Source of the DNA: Candidula unifasciata
Lineage: Eukaryota > Mollusca > Gastropoda > Stylommatophora > Geomitridae
Direction of reading: 5' to 3'
DNA length: 64,000 bases
NCBI GenBank assembly: GCA_905116865.2
Contig: CAJHNH020000708.1
Span: forward strand, 174,001-238,000
The notes under the pieces are model-generated. The model was not told where the DNA came from. It searched no databases and was given only the letters and a program-made list of their open reading frames with translations. The translations under genes were made by a program, and so were the position numbers. The stretch's first letter is position 1, and every line of letters starts with the position of its first letter. Below are positions 36,897-47,889 of the stretch, in pieces.

Positions 36897-37350
36897 CACA
36901 TGTCCAAAGAAACCAGTAGGAAGGCTAACTAAACAAATGTCCACTGAAGTCGGATATGCCATACGCTGCACTAACCGTACCGAGGAGCACGCCAACGGAT
37001 ATGACTTCGTATCCCTGTTTAGACTGATGGACATGGGGGTGCAGCCTGGAGCTGCAAAAAATGAACACTTTACTAAGGGGACAAGACGTTTCATTAACCA
37101 ACACAGAACATGCGTCATCAGTAGTTTTACACTTGTGAAGATTTGAGGAGGAGATCGGAGCACCTATGGATCTGTACGGAATGCTGTGACGATAATCCTT
37201 TCTAATCACTAACCACTAATGTTAAAGGTGTCCAACGTGCTGAGAATAATGTTTCCCATCTGCGTACATAACATAACCCCTGACCCATGTCCGAAGAAAC
37301 CAGTAGGAAGGCTAACTAAACAAATACCCACTGAATTCGGATGTGTCATC
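36897..37350 (+). repeat. tandem duplication, about 390-bp unit, with a copy of the RNase H tail
   Basis: GAAACCAGTAGGAAGGCTAA occurs at about 36,908 and 37,299. The unit also contains CGCTGCACTAACCGTACCGA, present at 35,913 and 36,963, so part of the LINE relic has been copied. The 36.9-kb copy has about 76 bp that the 35.9-kb copy lacks. Confidence 0.8.
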
Positions 37351-37399
37351 CAGAAAGGCACAAAATAACATATAAGGAGAGGGCAAAGAGGCAGAAAGT

Positions 37400-37799
37400 G
37401 GTTAGTTCGACGTTAGTCTCCCCAGACCCCCCCCCCCCATATTCACACTAGCTCACTCACTTCTGATTGGTAGTTCCTGTAAGCCGTGACCTTCGCACAA
37501 GGTTACGGGGGTGTTCCGCAAAACCGTTGATATCGCGTGTTGTATATTTCAGCACGCCAGCACTTTTAACACTCCAAGAGCATGGAGAAACCGTGTCCAA
37601 CACAACTCCCCTAGAGAGTGCTGCAACCTATGTTACAGGCATTCTCTTTCTCGGAATGAAAACCTAAATGCAAGACATTGCAGAAACCAAACAACAGAGT
37701 GGGACACACCCGTAACTTTTCAGGAAAATTGACCAGTCCAACAAACTTGTGAATGAAAAGTGACCTATTCTATTTGGGGAGACTAACGTCGAACTAACC
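37400..37799. mobile_element. 400-bp MITE: perfect 25-bp TIRs, 8-bp TSD
   Basis: A terminal inverted repeat starting GGTTAGTTCGACG occupies 37,400-37,424, and its perfect complement 37,775-37,799. CAGAAAGT flanks both sides (37,392-37,399 and 37,800-37,807). The interior has no transposase. 8-bp duplications occur in hAT, P and Merlin elements, but the GG ends are not the usual hAT CAG, so the superfamily is open. A run of C at about 37,427-37,438 lies just inside the left end. Confidence 0.9.
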
Positions 37800-37807
37800 C
37801 AGAAAGT

Positions 37808-38750
37808 GATAAACAGAAAACACAAAAATTCTGGCAAGTAATGCACCACTACATGCGCGGAGGGCAGTGGGGGGTACATGGACTGACACCCTCAATACTA
37901 TATAGACTGTATAGTCCCTGATGCTAATACGCTTACACGACCCAAGAACAAATCCGACTGAAGAGCATCTATGCTGTCTTCAAGGTCAAGATAGGAGATA
38001 TTATAACCAAATTCTCATGGGAACAATCAGTAGTGGTACCTTGGGATAGCTGCTGCATCAGAGGACTGAGCATGAATGGGAATAAATGTGAGTTGACATC
38101 ACTTTTTAAAACATAACACACACAAAATGCAATAAATTGTACTGAAAATGGAAATAAAATCAGGCAACAGTTAACAACACCAGATCTGCACTAAATAACG
38201 CACAATGAAGGAATTTAAAGACACAGTTTCTCTTTTGTAAGTGCTAATCAGGCACTAGTTTATTTTTGCAGCAATACAGTTCTGAGGCCAAACAAATCTA
38301 CCAGTTTTATTGATAAAAAAAAAAAAAAAACACAACTAAATAAAGAAGAACACAAACAAAATGTAATCATAAGTTCATATCACATGTGCAAAAACTGCAA
38401 TATCTACATAGACACACAAGAAAATGCTCACTCTATTTGTGGACATAGATATACCCAAAGAGAAAACATTATATTTAGATTTAAAGAGGAAAACAGAGAC
38501 ACAAGTTATAGCCACACTTCTGCCAGTTTAGGGCACTGAGACGAGAAATTAACATTCTTCTCACTTCCTTTCCCCATATGCTTTGTTTGCACCTATGCAT
38601 TTTAAGTAAATGTTTTTTTATTTTTTTTTTAAACTGGACCAATGGAGCATCAATAAATAAAATAACTTTTAGCATCTACACATAAAAGTTAAGCAGACAA
38701 TATATAAAGACGGCAAGTATAAATCAATGAAAATATACAGCAAAATTTGC
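37808..38750. other. intergenic, nothing recognised
   Basis: AT-rich with a run of A at 38,316. No gene or known repeat. Confidence 0.5.
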
Positions 38751-39041
38751 AGTGTATATCAAAACAGAACATGCATTAAGATATACAGTGTATTAAAAGC
38801 ATAAAAATACATCAAGATATCCAGTGAAAATCATAGAAGAAAAGGACACAAGATGTACAAAGTATATCTAGACAGAAGATACTTCAAGAAATACAGTGTA
38901 TATCTAGGTGGAAAATACACCAAGATATACAGTGTATATCTAGGTGAAAAATACACCAAGATATACAGTGTATATCTAGGTGAAAATACACCAAGATATA
39001 CAGTGTATATCTAGGTGGAAAATACATCAAGATAAGCAGCG

Positions 39042-39258
39042 TATATCATCATCATGTACAGGACCTTTGCAGAATGTCGCTCTCATCACGGTGTGCCTGA
39101 AAGAAACTAGGTCTCTCGCCAGCTCTCCAGCCTCATGCACTTTCATACTCAAGGAGTCACTTATATCCTGTGCCCATCTTCATATTAGTCAGCCCCTGCC
39201 CCTCCTTCCTGGTACCATAGCCTCTGTGATATTTTGTCTAATCCGTCGTGGCGCTTGA
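39042..39258 (+). repeat. interspersed repeat, family E
   Basis: CATCATCATGTACAGGACCT and TGCAGAATGTCG, with CTCTCCAGCCTCATGCACTT, recur in diverged form at 56,747-57,010. Class unknown. Confidence 0.65.
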
Positions 39259-39398
39259 TATCTAGGTGGGACATACATCAAGATATAGCAGCGTATAATA
39301 GGCAGAAACTACACCAAAATATACTGTGTATATCAAGGCAGAAACTGCACCAGGATATACAGTATTAATCAAGGCAGAAACTACACAGAGATTTACAG

Positions 39399-39986
39399 CA
39401 GGCAGGTCAAACAGGGTTTTCCGAGGGCCATAAGGGTCATATTTATGTTGCCATTTTTGAAGTCATTCAATAAAAGTGATTGGTAAATATTTTTTCATTG
39501 CGGGCTGCAGGTGTGCTTGCCAAGGGCTGCAGGTGTGCTTGCCAAGGGCCGCATGTCTGCTTGCCAAGGGCCGCATGTCTGCTTGCCAAGGGCCGCATGT
39601 CTGCTTGCCAAGGGCCGCATGTCTGCTTGCCAAGGGCCGCATGTCTGCTTGCCAAGGGCCGCATGTCTGCTTGCCAAGGGCCGCATGTCTGCTTGCCAAG
39701 GGCCGCATTTCTGCTTGCCAAGGGCCGCATGTCTGCTTGCCAAGGGCCGCATGTCTGCTTGCCAAGGGCCGCATGTCTGCTTGCCAAGGGCTGCAGGTGT
39801 GCTTGCCAAGGGCAGCAGGTGTGATTTCAAAGGGCCACATGTCTGCTTTCCAAGGGCTGCAGGTGTGCTTGCAAAGGGCCGCATGTCTGCTTGCAAAGGG
39901 CCGCAGATGTGCTTGCAAAGGGCCGCATGTCTGCTTGCCAAGGGCTGCAGGTGTGCTTGCAAAAGACTGCATATTTGACCTGCCTG
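39399..39986. mobile_element. hAT-like non-autonomous element carrying a 22-bp minisatellite
   Basis: A 13-bp perfect terminal inverted repeat CAGGCAGGTCAAA (39,399-39,411; complement 39,974-39,986) is flanked by perfect 8-bp duplications ATTTACAG (39,391-39,398 and 39,987-39,994). CAG ends and 8-bp duplications are the hAT signature. No transposase. Most of the interior is a tandem array of a 22-bp unit. The insertion splits the 36-bp array, which continues on both sides. Confidence 0.92.
39502..39970 (+). repeat. 22-bp GC-rich minisatellite, about 21 units
   Basis: The unit is AAGGGCCGCATGTCTGCTTG plus CC, perfect over the middle ten or so copies and variant (GCTGCAGGTGT) at both ends. As 22 is not a multiple of 3 and the unit lacks stops in most frames, open frames of 100-200 codons arise on both strands. 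These are artefacts. Confidence 0.97.
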
Positions 39987-40137
39987 ATTTACAGTATATT
40001 CCTGAAAAGAAAATACGTCAAGATATACAAAGTACTGCTGAGCAGACAAGCATAAAGATAGATAAAGCAATCATACATTCTTGGTTCTTATGACTCGTGA
40101 GAATTTCAAAAGTAAATGCTGATGAAAGCTGCTTTGA

Positions 40138-40218
40138 TTATTATTTATAACAGTGACATAGTTGAAGTAATACTGTTATTATTTATAAAAGTGACATAGT
40201 TGAAGTAATACTGTTACT
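40138..40218 (+). repeat. two-copy 41-bp tandem repeat
   Basis: GTGACATAGTTGAAGTAATA with CTGTTATTATTTATAA follows itself once. Confidence 0.9.
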
Positions 40219-40309
40219 TTCCAAAATTATAATAATGTGCGTTTATCTTTTCCAGCTGCAAGCTGAAAAGTCTGTCATCTGAGATCAGAAGATCTCTATC
40301 TGGATGGCA

Positions 40310-40990
40310 GACGAACAGGAACTGAAGGTTGGATACCGTGAGACTAAAGAACCTCAGTGCTGATCTGCTAGAAGACCAAAGGGAACTGAAGGTTGGATAC
40401 AGTGAGACTAAAGAACGTCAGTGCTGATCTGCTAGAAGACCAAAGGGAACTGAAGGTTGGATACTGTGGGACTAAAGAACCTCAGTGCTGATATGACAGG
40501 AACTAAAGGTTGGATACAGTGAGACTAAAGAACCTCAGTGCTGATCTGACGGCAGACAGACAGGAACTGAAGGTTGGATACAGTGAGACTAAAGAACCTC
40601 AGTGCTGATCTATTGGCAGACCAACAGGAACTGAAGGTTGGATACAGTGAGACTAAAGAACCTCAGTGCTGATCTATTGGCAGACCAATAGGAACTAAAG
40701 TTTGGATACTGTGGGACTAAAGAACCTCAGTGCTGATCTGACGGCAGACAGACAGGAACTGAAGGTTGGATACAGTGAGACTAAAGAACCTCAGTGCTGA
40801 TCTACTGGCAGAGCAACAGGAACTAAAGGTTGGATACTGTGGGACTAAAGAACCTCAGTGCTGATCTGACGGCAGACAGACAGGAACTGAAGGTTGGATA
40901 CAGTGAGACTAAAGAACCTCAGTGCTGATCTACTGGCAGAGCAACAGGAACTGAAGGTTGGATACCTGAGAGACTAAAGAACTTCAGTGC
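40310..40990 (+). repeat. 64-bp tandem array, about 11 units
   Basis: The unit contains GAACTGAAGGTTGGATACAG, TGAGACTAAAGAACCTCAGT and GCTGATCT. Starts are near 40,319, 40,383, 40,447, 40,500, 40,564, 40,628, 40,692, 40,756, 40,820, 40,884 and 40,948. Two unit types alternate (ACGGCAGACAGACAG versus ACTGGCAGAGCAACAG), suggesting expansion of a dimer. Confidence 0.95.
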
Positions 40991-41164
40991 TGATCTGATG
41001 ACAGACCAACGGGGCAAGTACAGATATCCCGTTCAACCTTCACAGAAGTTATAATTAGGGCACTCGTAATGGCAATGCCAGCCCCGTAAAACCTGCAGTA
41101 CTGGGCTGGAAGGAACTTGATCATAATGCAGAAATCAGTCAAACAATGTAAATGTGCGTGCTGA

Positions 41165-41470
41165 CTTAAGACTTCTAGTAATTCACCCTGGTATCTGGGT
41201 AGTGAGATCGGACGCCCGTGTGCATTATCGCGTACAAACAAAATCCCTTGGCAGTTGGAAATCAAAAAGAGTAGCCTAACGGTGCTGCCCAAGCAAAATT
41301 GGGAGTAAAAAATCTATTTAAAGTATTTCAGGATTCTCGCCAGTGCTACAGAGCCTGTGCACTGTGCTGAGCTTCTTAGGACTCAAGACTTGAGTTAGAA
41401 GAAGAATGGAGCATTTATGGGCTACTACCCGTGTGCCATAATGTTGATCAGTTGTTCAAACTGTAAACTT
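41165..41470 (+). repeat. SINE family C, body and tail
   Basis: GCAGTTGGAAATCAAAAAGA, GTAGCCTAACGGTGCTGCCC and ACTCAAGACTTGAGTTAGAA are shared with 63,080-63,475. The tRNA-like head is missing here. Confidence 0.85.
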
Positions 41471-41724
41471 CAAAATGTGCGTGCTGGGTTCCAATTTTGG
41501 AAGGAAAACAAAAGCAGGCTAGCTGCAATCCATAAAATAATATTTCACCCGTCCTGTTAACCCTTTTGCCCTGCAAATGCTTAAAAAAAGGAGGGGTTGG
41601 GGGGAACATGTGGGAACTGCAGTCAACAACCAAATTACACAGGTCACTAATTAATTAAAAAAAAAATGAATTTATTTACATTAAAATGCTTTTCTCTTGA
41701 GATATAAAAAGACATAAAGGGGTC

Positions 41725-41950
41725 CAAGGTCCCATTGTGGGGGAAAACAAGAATAGACCTACTGCCTACCCAAAAGCATATGAAAAGAGTCAACTAATTG
41801 GGAGCTTTCTTTGAAGTCGGAGTACATTTGCATGAGAGGCAAGGAACCAAGAGTCTGCACACAAATAAGCCAGATCTGTGAAGTGAATTTGCATGCAACA
41901 CTCAGGTTCTGGAACAAGACTAATGTCCGGTGCCAGCAGAAAAATGTCTC
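41725..41950 (+). repeat. SINE-like family A copy
   Basis: CTACTGCCTACCCAAAAGCA, GGGAGCTTTCTTTGAAGTCG, GAGGCAAGGAACCAAGAGTC and CACTCAGGTTCTGGAACAAG are present. The 3' tail is lost. Confidence 0.85.
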
Positions 41951-42153
41951 TCACTGTCCTATGTGAAAACTAGTGAACCTGGCGAATTTCAGAAACATGC
42001 ACACACATGAAATTCATAAGGCTGCTGCTAGAGATGCCAACACAAACAGTCATCAACAGATTTTAACAGTAGTATTCACCAACCGAGCTATGAAGGCTGC
42101 AGTGATCATATGTAACTTTTTCATTATATGTCTTAAATCATAGAATCATACAG

Positions 42154-42168
42154 GATATATATATATAT

Positions 42169-42241
<73 letters not shown>

Positions 42242-42242
42242 T
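42154..42242. repeat. (AT)n microsatellite, palindromic
   Basis: About 85 bp of TA repeats with a few interruptions, able to form a cruciform. Confidence 0.95.
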
Positions 42243-42279
42243 AGATGCCTTGCATTACCAGCAGTTTTTTTTCCCCCGT

Positions 42280-42950
42280 GTCCAACAGCTTATGCTTCAA
42301 AATGTCACAGAAAGGAGTTACATCTAGTTTCCTGTCTTTTGCAAGTTTTGTAGCCTGGGTTAATGTCAATATTGCATTTCTGTAGTGCCTCTTTTACTCC
42401 CTCCACTCATCTCTTGGTCGGCCTTTTGTCTTGCAGCCTGCTGGTCTCATAAAGCACATTCTGACCAGGTAACCAAACTATATGATTCTTTGATTGCTAT
42501 TAAATCATTATGAACAGGAAACCAGAAAATCAAACTGAGCCCCTAGAAATGTGGATATACAACAAATAGTTTATATTTAATGGAAACAAAAACAATCACA
42601 TACAGAGGATCTGTAAAGTGTGAAAAAAAAGACAATTACTAAAAAAAAAAAAAAAAAGGGGAGGCATGAATGGCAAGGGAAGTTACTCTAATCCTGAGCC
42701 TGGAAACGTGAACAGCACCCCTCTTCTTTAGTCGTTTCACTGATACTAGGTTGTAGCCCAGTGTCTGGGGTTTTCTGTATTTGTCTAGCGCTTCTTGGGT
42801 GGCGGAATTATTAAACTTTTTGCAGGTTTCAGCTACATCATTTATGTATCTCTTTCTTGGTCTTCCCCGTGTCTTTCACTCAGCTTTTTAGACAATTTGT
42901 TGTGAGCACCGGAACTTTTTTTAGACACTTTTATTCTCTCGAAAGAAAAA
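42280..42950 (-). mobile_element. two LINE 3' relics, reverse
   Basis: Minus strand near 42,440-42,370 reads GCKTKGRPRDEWRE, and near 42,880-42,780 GEDQERD-like and AETCKKFNNSATQEAL-like, both the basic C-terminus of LINE reverse transcriptases. An A run at 42,641-42,657 may be a tail. Confidence 0.5.
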
Positions 42951-44054
42951 GCCCTGGATGATGTAATTACCCAGTGTATTATTTTTTTAAAGTATCAATA
43001 CTTCTGCCCCATAGTTTCTTTACTGAACTCATTCAGACTTCATCATGTTTGCTTTTAAACTCACCTCACTGAGATATGAGAAGTTTATTTAATGACTGCT
43101 TGGTCCTGAAAGAGCTGAAGGACAAAAGAAGAGGGAAACAATGAATAAACTGGATAGAGTCAACAGCACAAACTAAGCACTGCAACAGAAAACAGATCAT
43201 CCAAGCTGAAGAAACACTGGCATATTTTGTGTTCTTTATAAAAGTTAGATCACCTAACATTCAGAAAAATATAAAAGCAGAATAATTAAAACAACCTATT
43301 GTTTTCTATCTACACAGACTCAGCAAAGCTTGACACCTGAAGAGAGATAGCTGTGTAATATTATGCACTGATTATATAAAACACTGCACTCAACTGCAAA
43401 AACAAACATTAGCATTTATGTTTTATCTACACTTAAGTATAATTTTCAACACTCTGATATACAAATCACTTTAAAAAAAAAGCTCTGTAATTATTCAATC
43501 ATAAATTATTATCAAGAGTTCCATAACACAGCGTGCCATTGGGCCACCATTCGCTGCTGACTGTCAGATTAGATCCACCCCACCTGGAAAGCATCTCACC
43601 CCTTACATTAAACTGCAGGTTACATCTGAAGCTTACAGGTGCTCTGATATACCTGTTTTATACTGCTGAATGGTGCTTTTGGGGAGTTTCTTCGGTTTTA
43701 TTCTCATCCATGAAGTGTTAATTCTATAGACAGCAATTCTCGAGGGGGAATAATGATCAATCGATCGATCAAACGTATCTCCCATCTCTGATGACCTGGA
43801 CTTAAGGTTTTCATATTTGAGGCCTTATTAACTAAGCCTAATTTTGTATTCAAGTTTTTCTTGGCCTGTCTCTTCTCATCTTCCCTTGTACCGAGAGGAT
43901 GATAGATCTTATTACATGTCCGTACGATTGCATTTTCCATTTTTTACCTCGTTAACAGAGATTCAAAGTTGTACATACAACCATAAATTTTAAATGACCA
44001 CATATAAATCTTTTGGTAATTACATTTCTTCAGTAGCCAAACCTAGCCAAGGAC

Positions 44055-44088
<34 letters not shown>

Positions 44089-44832
44089 CTGTAATACTCC
44101 TAGTTATATAATTAGAAAAGCCAGAAAAAGATATCCTTTAAAACCACACAACAATCTGTAGGCATCACACTATTATAATTACTACTAGCATGAAAAACCA
44201 GACTGTTCATAAATTCATTACAATATAAACAATGTCACTGTAAACAAATAACTTAATATTACAGTAATTACAGCATTTTCATTATACATTAAACAGTTGG
44301 CTCAAAATATCTTTCAATCTCAAAAAAAAAAAAAAAAATTATTACATTTTTTTGAAATATGTAAATATACCTCTCAGTTTTACAGCAAAAACTAACTCCA
44401 ATTTTAACATAAGCCAAAAAAAACCTATAAACAGTTGTGTTATTTGAAGTCAAGGAGATGAACACAACTGAAGCTGGTAATCTAGAGAGAAAATACAATC
44501 TTGTATTATTCAATTAGGACCTCAGAACTTAAGTTATTCACAGATTTTTCTCAACATTGAGACACACCATGTTTATATTTGACAGGAGATATTTCACAGG
44601 GCATAGAAACTCTACTGACTAACTTGTAATGATTATAGTCTTCCAAATCTGAAAGCCCGACTAGAATTAGGTATTGTTAAATGTTTTGTACAAAAGCGAA
44701 AGTCTGTTTCCACAATGAACTCTTCTACCCTGGGAACACTAAAAAAAAAAAGACCATGACCTCGTTAGAATTCCAGAAAAAAAAATCTGCCCAAAACCGG
44801 AACATTTTACAGAGGTCACTGACAAATTCGTA
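42951..44832. other. intergenic, AT-rich, (AAT)n tract
   Basis: A (AAT)n microsatellite lies at 44,058-44,086. The minus frame at 43,704-43,940 is open for 78 codons with coding-like composition, unassigned. Otherwise nothing recognised. Confidence 0.5.
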
Positions 44833-45100
44833 GGGGGGCCACTGCGGTCTAGCGGCTAGATGCTCACATGCAGATCAAAAGGTCGTGGGTTCAAGTCCTT
44901 GACTTTTGTCCAGAATGACCTTGGCTTCCAGGTCGACCCAGCCTTGAGCAGGTACCATCCTGGGAAGTAAAGGCAGCTGGGGTGCAATGCTGACATCACC
45001 TAAGAAGTGCTGTTTGGTCTATAAAACATAGGTCTAGCCCTATATACCCAATATGTCTGACAGGCGTGGAAAAGGGTCCTTTTACTTTTACTAATAAATT
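44833..45100 (+). repeat. SINE family B, full copy
   Basis: Head GCCACTGCGGTCTAGCGGCT with box B GTGGGTTCAAGTCC (good tRNA-like promoter), body CCTTGGCTTCCAGGTCGACC, tail CAGGCGTGGAAAAGGGTCC. Confidence 0.92.
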
Positions 45101-45829
45101 CGTAACAATAGCATTTATATACACTTAAAATATTTTGTTATTGAAATATAACAATATATGAAAGGAGTAATCAATAAAAACGAGGCATTAAACATGTATC
45201 AGGTGACTCATGCTGTGACCCAGTGACCTCCATCAACTGTGGCGTACAAATTGCAGAAAACTCTGGCACAAAGTTGGCTTTAAAAATGCCATTTAGCTTA
45301 AAGGGGGACACCCCCCCCCCCCTTCCTAGTTAATGTATTCATATTCTGACTATCCCTTAAAAGTCTGCGCAGGTGCAAAAACAGCCAATACCAATATCTA
45401 TGCATCTGGTGAACAGGTCACTATAGATAAGTCGAAAAAGTGACATTTGCGGGGTATTGGACCCAATCAGAAGCATACATTTTTAATCTTCCCAGGGTGA
45501 AAGGGTTAAAGTTGGCTATACTGGACCACCAATCCTCCACCTCTGGGTCTGATTCTAAACTCTCTCAGTCTGCTGTTCATCATCTCTAGATCTTGTTGAG
45601 TGGCACATTAAATTATCTGGAGCTAGACATTCTAAGTTTAGTATTAGGTCTAATTTCATTTGACTTTCAATGACTTCTTAGTGAAAAAAAAAACAACACT
45701 GGATGTTCTAAATTCTGGTTTAGTTGGTTTATATAGCCTCAGCAAGCACCTTGATTAGAATGAAAGATCTTGTGTTCTCCAACAGCATGTATTAATTCAT
45801 TCGCTAAAAACTTCTATGACATGACAAAA
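45101..45829. other. intergenic, C13 run, nothing else
   Basis: A run of about 13 C lies at 45,310-45,322. No recognisable element. Confidence 0.5.
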
Positions 45830-46000
45830 GGCTGTCAATAATCCCTTCTTGCTTTCTTCCTCTATCTCTTGTTACATAACTCTTTCCAGTTGTCACAACC
45901 TGATCCAGTTCATTTCTTCTTATATTGGTGGCACCTTTACCGTCTTTCTAGACTATTGTGTTATGCACAGTGCACTGTGATATGGGCAGACATAGGAATT
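45830..46000 (-). mobile_element. LINE fragment related to 56,180-56,500
   Basis: Minus strand shows a degenerate ELDQVVTTGKSYVTRDRGRK, comparable to [19 protein letters not shown] at 56,190-56,270. Confidence 0.55.
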
Positions 46001-46289
46001 ACAGTGCATAGCAGTGGTGAGTGTGACTAGCAAGGACCTACTTGTGCAAAGAAAAGTCTTCCACAAATACAGCATGACATTTCAGGACCATCGTTGCCAT
46101 AGCATGTACTTAATTTGCTTCTTCTTAGACACCCAGCTCTTAACTTGTCTACAATCGTTCTCTCTTTTATCCCTACTCCTTTCCTGATTTTCAACCTCTT
46201 TGCAACAGTCTATGGTATCTTTTTCCCAATCCTTTACAGGACGTCGAGAACCAACCCCAGCATTTGTTGGCTGTTGTGGTTTTTCTAGG

Positions 46290-46760
46290 CAAATGTTACA
46301 TTCAGTAGTTTGCCATTGCTGCTGAAAGGTCAGCTCTTGGTACCACAGTTAAAACCAACGTAAGACAAACTGTCCGCAGCTGCGATTGAACCTAGCACCC
46401 CAACATTACGAATAGTGTTCACAATGCCTAAGCCACAGATACCGACATTAAAAACAAAATTATTTTCCCAGTTGAACAGCTCAAATTCATGTTTATACCA
46501 TAGTAGAGGCCGATCAGCTGCAATTCGTCATTGAGGATCTTTTCAGGGACCATCTTCCAACCTCTAAGTATGTCCTTGCCAGCTCAAACCTTCGAGGACT
46601 GAGCACTGACAAAACACCGTTATGACACCTAGACCTGCTCTTCCTAATACCTTTGTGTCTGTGATCTTGTCTTGTCACTTGATGCCAATTATTCTCCATA
46701 AGCATCGCATGTGAACAATATTTCTTCTTATAATAGGGCCCCAAGAAAAATTATCACTGT
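46290..46760 (-). mobile_element. LINE C-terminal relic and tRNA-like SINE piece
   Basis: The minus strand at about 46,690-46,510 reads KITDTKVLGRAGLGVITVFC then LSWQGH and RLEDGP, the TNxxVLxRAGLxSVxxLL...RLRWxGHVxRMxDxR block of a widespread LINE. At about 46,440-46,390 the reverse has GCTAGGTTCAATCGCAGCTG, a box-B-like site. Confidence 0.65.
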
Positions 46761-47209
46761 TTCTGATACTGATGATAAGTTGTCATTGTATCTTTCTTCA
46801 TACATTGTCCTAGCGTACCACTATATGTCACATAGGGGTTTCAATACAGTTTATTTCTACATTCAGTTCTGTTCTGTGCAATCACTTTGATATCATTAAT
46901 CGGGATTTAGTCCTGGGTTTTTGGCTTCTCTCATCAAAATTCATCCCTGATCGTAGCCTCTCTAAAAACATCTAGGTTACTTATTCTGGCTTTGCTTGTT
47001 AACTATTTCAGTAACAAAATAACTCAACATATGTTTTTTGGTCATTAAAAAGATAATATAATGTTCTTGCTATTTCTATCATAGACAAATAGGAACCCTT
47101 TATATGTGAAATTATTTGACCTACATCAGTCCCATATTATTTCTGCTGAATTCCTTGAGACCTAAGTAGTGTCCGATTTTATGTTCGACTTCTTGGTCAT
47201 TTCAACAAA

Positions 47210-47850
47210 ACAGAAAAGAAAATAACCATGGACAAAAGTTGTCTGAGAAAGGCTGCAGTAATGACCAGAAGAGATCAAATCCAGGAATGAAATCATAAGA
47301 GAATAGGTTAGCTTGGAACCAATACTAAACTAGATATACAGAAAAAAAAAAATGCCTGCTCACTTAGTATGCCTTGTAGGGTGTGGCACTTCTGTTGGTA
47401 TGCCCTGTGGTGCCGTACCATACAAGGCATACAAGAGGAGAGGGACACAAACACATTCTACAAAACTACAATGTGTCTATGGTTGAGGTGGCCAGAAGAG
47501 TAAGAAGCAGTACCTTGTACATCCCTCTCCCTGTGGGTTCCGGGACCCCATTGTGGGAAAAACAAGAACAGACCCAACTCCCTCACCAACAAGCATCTGG
47601 CAGGAGTCAACTAACCAAGGGCTGCCTTTGAAATCGGAGTACATCTGCCTGAGTGGCAAGGAACAACTAACTGCACACAAATAAGCCAGTAAAACAGATG
47701 TACACGTAAAACTTAGGGCCCTGGCACAAAGCCAAATCTGAAATGGACAAATAACCTTGACTTTCCACCGGAGTTTACAGCCGGTTAACAAAGACGAAGA
47801 AAAAGAGGAGTATATACCTCAACACCCGAATCAGTTTACGAGGAGGTGTA
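47210..47850 (+). mobile_element. LINE fragment split by a family A repeat
   Basis: 47,225-47,525 aligns by eye with 25,040-25,360 (TGTCTGAGAAAGGCTGCAGT, ATACAAGGCATACA, AGAAGAGTAAGAAGCAGTAC). The LINE's end (CCTCAACACCCGAATCAGTT and GAAGAAGAAA) resumes at about 47,818. The family A copy at 47,528-47,800 interrupts it. Confidence 0.75.
47528..47800 (+). repeat. SINE-like family A, nearly full
   Basis: Starts GTGGGTTCCGGGACCCCATT, passes GTACATCTGCCTGAGTGGCA, ends TCCACCGGAGTTTACAGCCG and AAGACGAAGAAAAAG. No tRNA-like head is evident, so the promoter type of this family is unclear. Confidence 0.9.
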
Positions 47851-47889
47851 GAAGAAGAAAAAATGGGTAGAGTAAAAACTTTAATTCAA

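Larger units (their letters stand above)
38751..40045 (+). repeat. 36-bp tandem array, interrupted twice
   Basis: Units of the type AAGATATACAGTGTATATCT are near-perfect at about 38,880-39,030 and degenerate at 38,751-38,880, 39,260-39,398 and 39,987-40,045. Two insertions split it: a repeat at 39,042-39,258 and a hAT-like element at 39,399-39,986. ATATACAGTGTATAT is an imperfect palindrome. Confidence 0.9.

Noticed and set aside
39463..40093. Several overlapping frames of 106-205 codons with Cys/Ala/Pro repeats
   Set aside because: They arise from the 22-bp minisatellite unit, which lacks stops in most frames. No start context, no non-repeat domain.
38751..40990. CRISPR-like arrays (36-bp and 64-bp repeats)
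   Set aside because: Units abut directly without unique spacers, and the context is an animal genome.
43704..43940. 78-codon minus-strand frame
   Set aside because: Protein-like but no recognisable motif or splice context. Left unassigned within the intergenic entry.
44838..44905. Possible functional tRNA gene
   Set aside because: Boxes A and B are present, but it is the head of a SINE family B copy and does not fold into a clean cloverleaf by eye.
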